From assembly GCA_963792855.1 (NCBI GenBank), contig CAWBXZ010000018.1:62001-126000 (forward strand): a stretch of 64,000 bases of DNA, given 5' to 3'. Positions within the stretch are counted from its first letter, which is position 1, and each line of letters opens with the position of its first letter. The notes below the pieces were generated by a model that made no database searches, had not been told where the DNA came from, and saw only the letters and a program-made list of their open reading frames with translations. A program made the position numbers and the translations under genes. The DNA comes from SG8-40 sp963792855 (GTDB lineage: Bacteria; Pseudomonadota; Gammaproteobacteria; Burkholderiales; Eutrophovitaceae). Below are positions 17,326 through 25,990 of the stretch, in pieces.

Positions 17326-19260
17326 ATGCGAATTCTTAGAGCGCTTCCAGCACTCCTTTTCGGGCTGATGTTTGCCGGCGGGGGCGTGTTCTTTCTGTCG
17401 GAGACCGCGTTTCCGGTATGGCAGGACTGGCGTGCCATGCAGCAATGGCAGCCAGCCCAGGCACACCTCGTCTCAGTCGATGGCGGTGAACGCTACACCA
17501 GGGCGCGCTACCAGTACGAATTCAACGGCACCGCCTTCGAGGGCGATCGTGCAACCGTGACGATTTTCAACGACAACATCGGTTCCTATCATGAAGACTT
17601 CTCCGCCTGGCTGAGGGCGCGGCAACGCGCGGGAGAGCCGGTCACGGTCTGGGTGAATCCGGCGAATCCGGCACAAGCCGTCATCGACCGTGACATGCGG
17701 TGGGGGCTGTTCGCGCTGATGTCCGCGTTCTGTTCGATTTTCATCCTGATCGGACTGACCGTCGCGTATGCCGGCATTACCTCGAGCAACAAAGTGGGGA
17801 ATTCACGGCGGCCGTCGCTGACGCAGTTGCGCAAGGAGTGGGATCAAAAGCGCCAGACGCCGGGGTTCAACCTCGGGTTCATGGATTACTGCAGGCAACG
17901 CAGCGAGGAACTGGCGCAAGAAGCGAAGACCGGTTCGAAGAATACCGACTGGCCGTTGCGCAAGGGCTGGGAGACGTCAAGCATCCGCTCCAATGCGAAG
18001 GCAGGATTTATCGCGATGTGGGGTTTTGCCATCGTGTGGAGTGCGGTCAGTGCGCCGCTGTTGTGGGTTGTGCCGGAGGAAGTCGCCAAAGGCAACTATC
18101 CGGGCCTGATCGGCCTGCTGTTTCCTCTGGTTGGTCTGTTTCTGATTTACAAGGCTGTTTCGATGACGGGGGAGTATCGCCGCTTCGGCAGGGTGCTTGT
18201 TCAAATGGATCCGTATCCGGGCGCGATCGGCGGGCATGTCGGCGGACGGATCGTCGTGCCGCAACTTGCGTACGGCACGGCGGTGGCTCCGTCGGCGCAA
18301 TTGTCGGTGCGTCTGGAATGCGTGTACTCGTACGTTTCGGGAAGCGGCGACAATCGTTCGCGCCGGGAGAGTATCAAGTGGGCGGAACAGGGGCGGCCAC
18401 AGGTGGAAAGTGCCGGGCAGGGCGTGAACCTGGCTTTTCGCTTTGACGTGCCGGAAGGCCTGCCGGAGGCGGATGTCGAGCAAACCGGTGCCTACCACTG
18501 GTGGCGCCTGAGTGTGGCGGCGGAAGTCGATGGCATCGATCTGAATCGCCAATACAACATCCCGGTTTTCCGTACCGGCGAGACGTCCCGTTCGGTGAAT
18601 CACGACATCAGCGCGCATGTGTTGAAAGAGAAAATACAGGCTTCCGACGAAGCGCGAAATGCCATCGCACAGGGTGATTTCTCCCTGTCGGGCCTGTCGC
18701 GCGCGATGCGGTTCAGTGACGAGGCCGGCGAGATACGCATGAGTTTCCCGATGTTTCGCAACAAGGTGCTGACGGTGATCGCGGCCATATTCGCAGGCGG
18801 CTTCGGTTTCGCCAGCTATTCGATGCTCGGCATGGCGTTCAAGGGCGGCGCCTTTGGACTGTTCACGGGATTGTTCAGCGTGCCTTTCGTGCTGGTTGCA
18901 CTACTGGCTGCGATGGCGACGATTTACCTGCCTTTGAACAACCTGCACGTGCGGATACGCGGCAGTCAGGTTTCGGTCCTGCGCCGCCTGTTGTTCATTC
19001 CGGTTTTCTGGCGCCGGTTATCCGCAACCGAACTGTCTTACCTGACCATCAAGCGTACCGGCTCCACCGGTCAGGGGGCCGACAAGGTCGAGCACTTCAA
19101 GCTGCTGGCCCATGACCGAAATGGCAGCAGGGTGACGCTTGCCGAAGACCTCGATGGCGAAGACGTGGCCGGGCATTTTCGCGACTATCTGGCGCGCCGC
19201 CTGAATGTCGAAACGCGCCCGGATGAACCGATCTCGGCCCGTCGGCTCTCATCCGCCTGA
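17326..19260 (+). CDS. DUF3592-domain membrane protein
   Basis: 644 residues. An N-terminal membrane helix (about 8-27) is followed by a DUF3592-like extracellular segment (WQPAQAHLVSVDG, ARYQYEFNGTAFEGDR, VWVNPANPAQAVIDRDMRWGLF) and a second helix. Two more membrane segments lie near 230-270, with further helices near 490-540. Function is unknown; the DUF3592 module is common in envelope proteins. Its last 12 bases overlap the end of the convergent methyltransferase-like gene. The start at 17326 is preferred to 17321 because it keeps the frame. Confidence 0.82.
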   Translation: MRILRALPALLFGLMFAGGGVFFLSETAFPVWQDWRAMQQWQPAQAHLVSVDGGERYTRARYQYEFNGTAFEGDRATVTIFNDNIGSYHEDFSAWLRARQRAGEPVTVWVNPANPAQAVIDRDMRWGLFALMSAFCSIFILIGLTVAYAGITSSNKVGNSRRPSLTQLRKEWDQKRQTPGFNLGFMDYCRQRSEELAQEAKTGSKNTDWPLRKGWETSSIRSNAKAGFIAMWGFAIVWSAVSAPLLWVVPEEVAKGNYPGLIGLLFPLVGLFLIYKAVSMTGEYRRFGRVLVQMDPYPGAIGGHVGGRIVVPQLAYGTAVAPSAQLSVRLECVYSYVSGSGDNRSRRESIKWAEQGRPQVESAGQGVNLAFRFDVPEGLPEADVEQTGAYHWWRLSVAAEVDGIDLNRQYNIPVFRTGETSRSVNHDISAHVLKEKIQASDEARNAIAQGDFSLSGLSRAMRFSDEAGEIRMSFPMFRNKVLTVIAAIFAGGFGFASYSMLGMAFKGGAFGLFTGLFSVPFVLVALLAAMATIYLPLNNLHVRIRGSQVSVLRRLLFIPVFWRRLSATELSYLTIKRTGSTGQGADKVEHFKLLAHDRNGSRVTLAEDLDGEDVAGHFRDYLARRLNVETRPDEPISARRLSSA

Positions 19261-20004
19261 GCCGGTTGCGTTGCGGGCGAGGTAAACCGTATTGGACGAT
19301 TCGCCGCCGGTATACGGATTAGGGAATGTCACGATGTGCGCTGCGCAACACCCGAACGCACTTTCGAGCAGACGCGTGAAGTCGGTGTCCGGCGGGTCAT
19401 CCGACCATAGCCCGAAGACGCCGCCGGGCTTGAGCCTGCCTGCGAGGCGCTGGAGTCCTGGCGCCGAATAGAAGGCGCTGTTTCCGGGGTTGAGCCAGTG
19501 GCTCGGCGAATGGTCGATATCCAGCAGCACCGCATCGACCTTTCGTGACGGTTCACCAGCAAAGAATCCGTCATCTGACATTGCCAGCGCAAAGAAGTCG
19601 CCGCGCAACAGGGCACAGCGCAAATCTGCACACAATTGCTTTCCAAGCGGCACGAGGCCGCGGCGGTGCCAGTCGATGACCGGCTGCATCACCTCGATGA
19701 CCGCAAGCGATCGGACGGAAGGCTCTTCGAGCACCGCAGCCGCGGTGTAGCCCAGGCCGAGGCCGCCCACGATCACGTCCAGCGAGTGCTCGCGACGATC
19801 CGCTAACGTGGCCAGCGCGAGCCTTGCAAGTTGCACCTCGGCTTCAGTGAACAGGCTCGACATCAAGAACTCGTCACCCAGCTTCACTTCATGGACGATC
19901 GCGCCTTCCAGTCGCGGCTCGCTGCGCCGGCGCAGGCTGATGTCTCCGAGTGGAGTCGTCTGATAGTCGAGTTCCTCGAATTCGAACGTCATGTCGTTTG
20001 CCAT
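19249..20004 (-). CDS. Spermidine synthase-like methyltransferase-fold protein
   Basis: 251 residues with a Rossmann fold of the SpeE type: LDVIVGGLGLGYTAAAVLEE (nucleotide loop), SLAVIEVMQPVIDWHR, DAVLLDIDHSPSHWLNPGN and GGVFGLWSDDP. It lacks the usual spermidine synthase aspartate pattern in DxGDG form, so polyamine synthesis is not certain; many such proteins are spermine/spermidine synthase-related with unknown substrates. Cytoplasmic. It overlaps the DUF3592 gene by 12 bases tail to tail. Confidence 0.78.
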   Translation of the reverse strand: MANDMTFEFEELDYQTTPLGDISLRRRSEPRLEGAIVHEVKLGDEFLMSSLFTEAEVQLARLALATLADRREHSLDVIVGGLGLGYTAAAVLEEPSVRSLAVIEVMQPVIDWHRRGLVPLGKQLCADLRCALLRGDFFALAMSDDGFFAGEPSRKVDAVLLDIDHSPSHWLNPGNSAFYSAPGLQRLAGRLKPGGVFGLWSDDPPDTDFTRLLESAFGCCAAHIVTFPNPYTGGESSNTVYLARNATGSGG

Positions 20005-20215
20005 GTCATGGATGTCGCGATGCGCATTTGTGCTGGCAGTCGCGTTACGCCATTATGATGTGAATCGCCGCAAGGTGAATCGCACGAGTCGATTGTGCCG
20101 GGTATCATGCGGCAGTGGGCAGTTCCGGAGAGCGACGGGCAGGTGCGGTCGCTAAAGCTTGAGGCTTTGGCTTCCACCGAAGTAACCATAACGAAAAGAA
20201 ACAGGGAGTGACGGG

Positions 20216-20371
20216 ATGAGTATCAGGAAGTTGTTGGATTTGTCGGGCAAGACGGCTTTGATTACGGGCGGTTCTCGCGGATTGGGATTGCAGATGGCCG
20301 AGGGCGGCCGCGACGCGGTATCGCGCAGCGCCGGTGCGGGAGCGGCCGCTTGGGCTTCGGCTTCCACTTGA
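20216..20371 (+). pseudogene. Truncated SDR 5' copy 1 (51-codon mini-ORF)
   Basis: Begins MSIRKLLDLSGKTALITGG like the full SDR, keeps the GGSRGLG nucleotide-binding turn, then leaves homology after MAE and ends in a Gly/Ala/Ser-rich tail with TGA at 20369. It has the same ribosome-binding site as the real gene, so it may be translated. Confidence 0.6.
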
Positions 20372-20405
20372 GTGGCCATAACGAAAAGCAACGGGGAGTG
20401 ACGGG

Positions 20406-20561
20406 ATGAGTATCAGGAAGTTGTTGGATCTGTCGGGAAAGACGGCCTTGATTACGGGCGGTTCTCGCGGATCGGGATTGCAGATGGCCGAAGGCGGCCG
20501 CGACGCGGTATCGCGCAGCGCCGGTGCGGGAGCGGCCGCTTGGGCTTCGGCTTCCACTTGA
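20406..20561 (+). pseudogene. Truncated SDR 5' copy 2 (51-codon mini-ORF)
   Basis: Second copy, same length and stop position as copy 1, with Leu-to-Ser in the loop (GGSRGSG). It is followed 34 bases later by the ATG of the intact SDR. Substitutions relative to copies 1 and 3 argue against a pure assembly duplicate. Confidence 0.6.
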
Positions 20562-20595
20562 GTGGCCATAACGAAAAGCAACGGGGAGCGACGGG

Positions 20596-21372
20596 ATGAG
20601 TATCAGGAAGTTGTTGGATTTGTCGGGAAAGACGGCCTTGATTACGGGCGGTTCTCGCGGATTGGGATTGCAAATGGCCGAAGCCCTCGGTGAGATGGGC
20701 GCAAAGGTCGCGATCACTGCACGCAAGGCCGCCGAACTCGAAGAGGCGAGTGCGCATCTGTCAACGTTGGGAATCGAGTCGTTGACGGTGGTGAACGATC
20801 TGCAGTTGACCGACACGGTCAAACCGATGGTGGAGGAAGTGCTCAAGGCGTTCGGCCAGATCGATATCCTGATCAACAATGCCGGCGCGGCATGGGGATC
20901 GCCGGCGGAGGATCACCCGCTGGATGCATGGCACAAGGTGATCAACCTGAACCTCACGGCACCGTTCCTGGTCAGCCAGGCCGTCGGCAAGCTCAGCATG
21001 ATTCCCCGCAAGTACGGCAAGATCATCAACATTGCGTCAATTGCCGGACTGGTCGGAACCGAGCCCGGCTTCATGCCGACGATCGCCTACAACTCCAGCA
21101 AAGGCGGGGTCGTCAACTTCACCCGCTCGCTCGGCGCGGAGTGGGCAAGGCACAACATTACCGTGAACGCCATCGCACCCGGTGTCTTTCCTTCGAAGAT
21201 GTCCAAGGGCATGATCGATCGTGCCGAGCAATACATCATGGATCAGACACCGATGAAACGCCTGGGCGGCGACGAGGACCTGAAGGGCGTTACGCTGCTG
21301 CTGGCCTCCGACGCGTCTGCCTACATGACCGGCCAGATCATCGCCGTAGACGGCGGGTATTGTTCTGTCTAG
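20596..21372 (+). CDS. Short-chain dehydrogenase/reductase (SDR)
   Basis: 258-residue classical SDR. TGGSRGLGLQMAE is the NAD(P) loop, NNAGAAWG the structural motif, and the catalytic Ser is in IINIASIAGL with YNSSKGG giving Tyr and Lys. The C-terminus MTGQIIAVDGGY is typical of FabG-like enzymes. It reduces or oxidises a hydroxy/keto substrate in the cytoplasm. It leads a four-gene block with a thioesterase, esterase and second SDR, and sits behind two truncated copies of its own start. Confidence 0.92.
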   Translation: MSIRKLLDLSGKTALITGGSRGLGLQMAEALGEMGAKVAITARKAAELEEASAHLSTLGIESLTVVNDLQLTDTVKPMVEEVLKAFGQIDILINNAGAAWGSPAEDHPLDAWHKVINLNLTAPFLVSQAVGKLSMIPRKYGKIINIASIAGLVGTEPGFMPTIAYNSSKGGVVNFTRSLGAEWARHNITVNAIAPGVFPSKMSKGMIDRAEQYIMDQTPMKRLGGDEDLKGVTLLLASDASAYMTGQIIAVDGGYCSV

Positions 21373-21387
21373 GGCGATGGCTGACTG

Positions 21388-21822
21388 ATGTCCGGGAAGA
21401 TTGCCCAGGCCATGCCGGAGATTGCGTCCGGCCTCGACGTGTATGTACCGTTTGCCGAGAAGCTCGGGGTGCGCGTGGGGCACAAGCGCGCCGGTGACGT
21501 CGGGCTTGAGCTCGATTTGCAGGAGGAACACCTCAACTCCTGGCACGTGGCACACGGTGGCGTGGTGATGAGTGTGCTCGACATCGTCATGGGCCTGAGC
21601 GCAAAGTCGCTCGACGAGGCGTCGACCGGCGCGACGACGATTGAAATGAAAACGAATTTCCTCATGCCTGCTACCGGCCATATTTTCGCGCGCGGACTCG
21701 CGCAACGGGCCGGACGCACACTGGTTTATGTCGATGGCGAGTTGCGCAATCATTCGCAGGAACTGCTCGCCAGGGCAACAGGTACGTTCAAACTTCGATA
21801 TCCGAGAAAAGAAAGCGACTAA
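21388..21822 (+). CDS. PaaI-type hotdog thioesterase
   Basis: 144 residues, single hotdog domain. LNSWHVAHGGVVMSVLDIVMG contains the HGG motif and the aspartate on the central helix, followed by TTIEMKTNFLMPATG. Such enzymes hydrolyse acyl-CoA or aromatic-CoA thioesters, often as tetramers. It starts 15 bases after the SDR stop and ends three bases before the esterase ATG, so the genes form an operon. Confidence 0.88.
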   Translation: MSGKIAQAMPEIASGLDVYVPFAEKLGVRVGHKRAGDVGLELDLQEEHLNSWHVAHGGVVMSVLDIVMGLSAKSLDEASTGATTIEMKTNFLMPATGHIFARGLAQRAGRTLVYVDGELRNHSQELLARATGTFKLRYPRKESD

Positions 21823-21824
21823 CG

Positions 21825-22775
21825 ATGCCTCTGGACCCGCAAGTACAGGCAGTGCTGGACGCTGCGAAAAAAGCCAATATCGCCGAACTGTGGCAACTCA
21901 CGCCGCACGATGCGCGCGCAGAATATCTGCGCCGGACCAACCGGCTCAAGATTGATGAGGATATTCACCGGTTTGAAGATCGCGAGATCGATGGGCCCGG
22001 GGGGCAAATTCCCATCCGCATCTATACGCCGCGTGAACCGAAACCGGACGAAAAACTGCCGGTGCTCGTCTGGTATCACGGCGGTGGATATGTCATCGGC
22101 GATCTGGACACGCACGACTCGGTGTGCCGCGCGCTGGCCAATGAAGCCGATTGCATTGTCGTTGCCGTGGATTACCGGCTCGCCCCGGAGAACAAGTTCC
22201 CTGCCGCAGTCGACGACTGTGCGGCGGCGCTGAAATGGGTGGCGAAGCATGCGTCGGAAATCAACGCCGATGGCGCGCGGATCGCGGTGGGCGGCGACAG
22301 TGCCGGAGGAAACCTGGCGACCGTCGTTTCGATTCTCGCGCGCAACGCCGGTTCTCCGAATATTGTCTTCCAGTTGCTGATCTATCCGGTGACGGCACCC
22401 GAACCCGAGACGAAATCACACCATGCATTCGCCGAGGGTTATCTGCTGACACGAAAGACCATTACCTGGTTCTTTACGCATTACATTCGCAGCTCAAAGG
22501 ATACGAAGGATTTTCGCTATGCGCCGCTCGAGGCCGATGATCTTTCATCGCTGCCGCCGGCGCTGATCATCGTCGCGGGCTACGATCCGTTGCGTGACGA
22601 GGGCGTGGAGTACGCGGAGGCGCTGATTCACGCCGGCAATCGTGTTCGACTGTCGAACTATGAGGGCATGGTGCACGGTTTTTACCTGATGGGCGGCATG
22701 GTCGACGCATCGCGACGCGCCATATCGGAAAGTGCCGCGATGCTGCGCGAGGCGTTCGCACCCGCCGGTGAATGA
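21825..22775 (+). CDS. Alpha/beta hydrolase, hormone-sensitive-lipase (Aes) family
   Basis: 316-residue esterase. The oxyanion-hole motif HGGGYVIGDLDTHD and nucleophile elbow GGDSAGGN are the HSL-family signatures. The acid is in DPLRDEG and the histidine in MVHGFYLM. It hydrolyses short or medium acyl esters in the cytoplasm. It shares the operon with the upstream thioesterase. Confidence 0.92.
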   Translation: MPLDPQVQAVLDAAKKANIAELWQLTPHDARAEYLRRTNRLKIDEDIHRFEDREIDGPGGQIPIRIYTPREPKPDEKLPVLVWYHGGGYVIGDLDTHDSVCRALANEADCIVVAVDYRLAPENKFPAAVDDCAAALKWVAKHASEINADGARIAVGGDSAGGNLATVVSILARNAGSPNIVFQLLIYPVTAPEPETKSHHAFAEGYLLTRKTITWFFTHYIRSSKDTKDFRYAPLEADDLSSLPPALIIVAGYDPLRDEGVEYAEALIHAGNRVRLSNYEGMVHGFYLMGGMVDASRRAISESAAMLREAFAPAGE

Positions 22776-22823
22776 GCTGGCAGTGCCCGCCATTCGTCAA
22801 CGATTAATTTGAAAGGTCAAACA

Positions 22824-23588
22824 ATGTCAAACCTCAGCGGGAAGATTGCATGGGTCACCGGGGCCGGCAGCGGCATTGGTCTGGCTGGTGCCAAGGCACT
22901 CGCCGAAGCCGGTGCGGTGGTGATCATGAGCGGGCGGCGCAAGGAAGTGCTGGAGCCGGAGGCGGAGAAGCTGCGGATTCTCGGATTCGATGCTGACGTC
23001 GAGCCGCTTGATGTAGCGGACAAGGCAGGCGTGAAAACGGCGGTGAAGAATATTATCTCCCGCCATGGGCGGATCGATATCCTCGTCAACAGCGCGGGCA
23101 TGAACGTACCGCACCGGTACTGGAAAAACCAGACACCGCAAGGATGGGATGACGTGATCCGAACCAACCTGGACGGGTCTTTCTATACCACGCACGCCGT
23201 ATTGCCCGGCATGCGCAAACGCAAGGATGGCGTGGTCATCAATATTTCGTCCTGGGCAGGGGCCTATCACACCAAGCTTACCGGCGCGGCATACAACGCC
23301 AGCAAGCATGCCGTGGTGGCGATGACCGAGACGATCAATATGGAAGAAGCGACCAACGGCATTCGCGCCTGTGCAATCTGTCCGGCGGAAGTGGCAACGC
23401 CGATCATGGACCGGCGCCCGGTGCCGCCGAGTGCAGAAGACAGGTCCAGAATGCTGCAGCCGGAAGATCTGGGCGCCACCATCCGGTTTGTCGCGGAATT
23501 GCCCCCGCGTGCCTGCATCAACCAACTCATCATCAGCCCGACATGGAATCGCATGTACGTCGGTGGACTGGAGAACCCGAAACCCTGA
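22824..23588 (+). CDS. Short-chain dehydrogenase/reductase (SDR)
   Basis: 254-residue SDR: TGAGSGIGLAGAKALAE loop, NSAGMNVP, catalytic Ser in INISSWAG, and YNASKHA with Tyr and Lys. The C-terminal half has RACAICPAEVATPIMDRRP. The ATG at 22824 is preferred to 22809. It follows the esterase by 48 bases and probably completes the four-gene unit acting on an ester or hydroxyacyl substrate. Substrate unknown. Confidence 0.9.
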   Translation: MSNLSGKIAWVTGAGSGIGLAGAKALAEAGAVVIMSGRRKEVLEPEAEKLRILGFDADVEPLDVADKAGVKTAVKNIISRHGRIDILVNSAGMNVPHRYWKNQTPQGWDDVIRTNLDGSFYTTHAVLPGMRKRKDGVVINISSWAGAYHTKLTGAAYNASKHAVVAMTETINMEEATNGIRACAICPAEVATPIMDRRPVPPSAEDRSRMLQPEDLGATIRFVAELPPRACINQLIISPTWNRMYVGGLENPKP

Positions 23589-23884
23589 AACGGATCGATT
23601 TCCGAGCCCGGTCAAGGCAAGCGGGCGTGGCGATGCGAATGCCAGGCTCGTCATTCCTGTTTACGCATGGTGGCACGGTGGGCAACGCTTGCCGTGCGCA
23701 CGGCGGTGATGGAACGCGCCCGGGAAGTTCATGCCTTATCGCGGTTGACCCCCGGCAATTCCCGCGTTGTTCTCGTTCTGGATTGGTGGCCTGCGCGTAG
23801 CGAAAGCGGTTGCGGCCGGATGTTGATGGCGCCGGTTGCGTCGGTTATGCTGGCCTCCGATTCCCGACGATGCTTACTCACCCA
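23589..23884. other. Intergenic region
   Basis: About 300 bases with no convincing gene; short open frames in it lack starts with ribosome-binding sites. No clear hairpin terminator seen. Confidence 0.4.
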
Positions 23885-24322
23885 ATGCACCCATCACACT
23901 TGTTGCGCCTGATCGTTGCCATGGTTCCGGCCGCCGTGTTTGCGACATCCGTGGCGGCACAGGACCTCGACTATGTGCCCGACCCGAAGGCCGATCAACC
24001 GTGCAAGGAATGCGGCGTGGTCTTCGAGATCCGGACAGTCACGACCGAGCGGGAGGTTGCCAGAACGATGGAGGAGAGGGCGCCGCCGATGGGCCCGTTC
24101 ATCAGTTTCCCTCTAGGCCGTGATCCGAACGCAAAACCACAGGTTGGAGTGGTCGGTAGCAAGGAGATGCGCAAGGAGCTCCAGGAAACGTTTTACGAAG
24201 TCGTCGTGCGTTTTGACGATGACCGCTTTACCCTGTTTGAGGTCAGCGATGTCTCCGGATTCCAGGTGGGGGATCGTGTTCGCGTGCGCCAGAACCGTAT
24301 TGAACCGATTGACCGGCCCTGA
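23885..24322 (+). CDS. Exported protein of unknown function
   Basis: 145 residues with a Sec signal (LLRLIVAMVPAAVFATSVAAQD, cleavage after AAA or VAA). Mature part has PCKECGVVFEIRTVTTER, a CxxC pair of unknown use, and a beta-rich C-terminal half (EVVVRFDDDRFTLFEVS, GDRVRVRQNRIEPI) resembling the end of small outer-membrane SlyB/glycine-zipper-neighbour proteins. I cannot assign a family. It lies 53 bases before an outer-membrane-like protein gene. Confidence 0.65.
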   Translation: MHPSHLLRLIVAMVPAAVFATSVAAQDLDYVPDPKADQPCKECGVVFEIRTVTTEREVARTMEERAPPMGPFISFPLGRDPNAKPQVGVVGSKEMRKELQETFYEVVVRFDDDRFTLFEVSDVSGFQVGDRVRVRQNRIEPIDRP

Positions 24323-24375
24323 CGTGCAACTGCCGGCGTTGCGTAGACGTAGAGCACGCCGGTAGAACTCCCAGG

Positions 24376-25215
24376 ATGGTGTGGCGACGATTCCCGGCCG
24401 CGGTATTTTTCTGGCTTGCAATATTGCCGGTTGCCAGTGCCCAGACGCGCGCGGTAGAAGACGACCAGGATCTGATCAACTGGTACTACGCCGCCACGTA
24501 CGGGACCGGCATTTACTCGGCCGGCGACAGGACCGTTGGGGTTTTGCAACTGCCGCTGTCTTTTCACCTGCGTGAAAGCGGCGAGGAGCAGTGGGGTCTG
24601 CGAATCACGCTACCTGTTTCTTTGGGTTTCTACGACTTCGACCTCGAAGAGGTCATCGACAACGGGCTGCCGACTCGCCTCAATACCTTGAGCGTTGTTC
24701 CCGGGATCGAGTTCGAAAAGGCGGTCACCCCGCGCTGGCTGCTGAAGCCTTATCTATCCGCTGGCGCAGGGTGGGAGCTTGGCGGAGAGGAATCCGCATG
24801 GATCTACGACGCCGGGCTACGCAGCCGCTATCTCATCGGCGAGCGCAAGCGCAGCGCACTGTCCCTGGTCAATCGTCTGAGCCTCGCCGGGTATTATCCG
24901 AACGGCGGGCCTTACGAGCCGTTGAGCCTGTTCGCAATCGGATTTGATGTCGAAATTCCGATTCGCCGCACATTCTTCAACCGCTCGATCAGGGTGAGTA
25001 TCCTGCCTGCCTATTACTACTACTTCAAGAAACTCGATTTCTCCGAAGTCAACGACAAGGACAACACAATCCGCGAGCAAACCGAACTGATGATAAGTAT
25101 TCTCGCCAAAGAGCCGTACACCGTACTGGGAATCGACGTCGACCGTATCGGCATTGCCTTTCGCACCAACGAAGACGTCAGCGGTTTCAGCATTTTCACC
25201 ACGCTGCCGTTCTGA
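24376..25215 (+). CDS. Putative outer-membrane beta-barrel protein
   Basis: 279 residues: signal peptide (AVFFWLAILPVASAQ), alternating hydrophobic beta strands (VLQLPLSFHLRE, WGLRITLPVSLGFY, SLVNRLSLAGYY, IRVSILPAYYYYFKKL) and a C-terminal phenylalanine, all typical of outer-membrane barrels. GYYPNGGPYEPLSLFAIGFDVEIP marks the distal strands. No named family is recognised. Confidence 0.7.
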   Translation: MVWRRFPAAVFFWLAILPVASAQTRAVEDDQDLINWYYAATYGTGIYSAGDRTVGVLQLPLSFHLRESGEEQWGLRITLPVSLGFYDFDLEEVIDNGLPTRLNTLSVVPGIEFEKAVTPRWLLKPYLSAGAGWELGGEESAWIYDAGLRSRYLIGERKRSALSLVNRLSLAGYYPNGGPYEPLSLFAIGFDVEIPIRRTFFNRSIRVSILPAYYYYFKKLDFSEVNDKDNTIREQTELMISILAKEPYTVLGIDVDRIGIAFRTNEDVSGFSIFTTLPF

Positions 25216-25226
25216 ACATGGTCAGA

Positions 25227-25832
25227 TCAGTTTTTCTTTGCCAGCGCGTCGATTACAACCTTGGCGAATCCGGCGGTTTCCTTCTTCAGGTCGGCAGGCG
25301 CAAATGTTTCCGTAGTCCCCGACCAGACCGGCTCGGCGCGATCGCGCACAAACACGGTTGTTTCCGCCGTCACCACATCGTACTGATGCACGACCGGCGG
25401 TTCGTAGTAGCCTACCCAGGCGCGCGAGTAAAAACCGTAATAGTACGGATCGTACCGGGTCGCCAGTGGCGGGCCGGGTTGTGTCACGGTTACCTCGTTT
25501 TCGATCTTGACCAGCCGGGTGATGATCACCGCGTCGGCGTCGGTTGAGTCGACCGCTGAGCGCAGGGTGTCCTTGTCTATGGGGCCATCATCGGGCACCA
25601 GCGTGTAGCTCGGAACCGCGCGTACTCCCTGCATGCGCAGTTGCGTCGCGAATTCGTCCTCGAACACGCGGCGTACCGACGCCTGTTTGCTCACGCCGAC
25701 GACGACGAGGCTGGTCATCGAACCGTTGTAATCGGGCGCCCGCCAGCTATTGGTCAAGGTGGTCGATGCGCAACCCGCGGCAACCAGGGCCAGGATCATA
25801 AGAAAGACATGGCGCGGTGTGATCAGTGTCAT
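25227..25832 (-). CDS. DUF4136-like lipoprotein
   Basis: 201 residues. LMILALVAAGCAS is a clear lipobox with Cys21. The mature domain begins TTLTNSWRAPDYNG and contains VVVGVSKQASVRRVFEDEF, a common start of DUF4136-type lipoproteins, plus a Tyr-rich loop. Outer-membrane anchored, function unknown. The ATG at 25832 follows the family pattern better than the upstream frame to 25913. It is convergent with the barrel gene, 11 bases apart. Confidence 0.75.
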   Translation of the reverse strand: MTLITPRHVFLMILALVAAGCASTTLTNSWRAPDYNGSMTSLVVVGVSKQASVRRVFEDEFATQLRMQGVRAVPSYTLVPDDGPIDKDTLRSAVDSTDADAVIITRLVKIENEVTVTQPGPPLATRYDPYYYGFYSRAWVGYYEPPVVHQYDVVTAETTVFVRDRAEPVWSGTTETFAPADLKKETAGFAKVVIDALAKKN

Positions 25833-25990
25833 TTGCGTCGTTTCCCCTTTCAGTGCGTTTTCATGTTCATTGTAAGCCGCATCTTGCCGATTGGACGGGT
25901 GCTGCCGGAACAAGAACGTTGCCGGATTTCGGGCGGGAATGCACGCGGCTTGCTCCAGATCACGAATTGCGCCCGCCCAAGGTCAAACTG

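Larger units (their letters stand above)
20130..20683 (+). repeat. 190-bp tandem repeat re-iterating the SDR gene start
   Basis: The same leader, ribosome-binding site and first 88 coding bases occur three times with ATGs at 20216, 20406 and 20596, exactly 190 bases apart. Each unit has about 88 bases of SDR 5' end plus about 102 bases of G+C-rich leader (GGCGGCCGC...ATAACGAAAAG...GGGAGTGACGGG). Copies differ at several positions, and the leader before copy 1 is more diverged. Only copy 3 continues into the full gene. Confidence 0.92.

Noticed and set aside
20130..20683. The 190-bp repeat as a CRISPR or transposon end
   Set aside because: There are no spacers, inverted ends or transposase; the repeat simply re-iterates an adjoining gene start.
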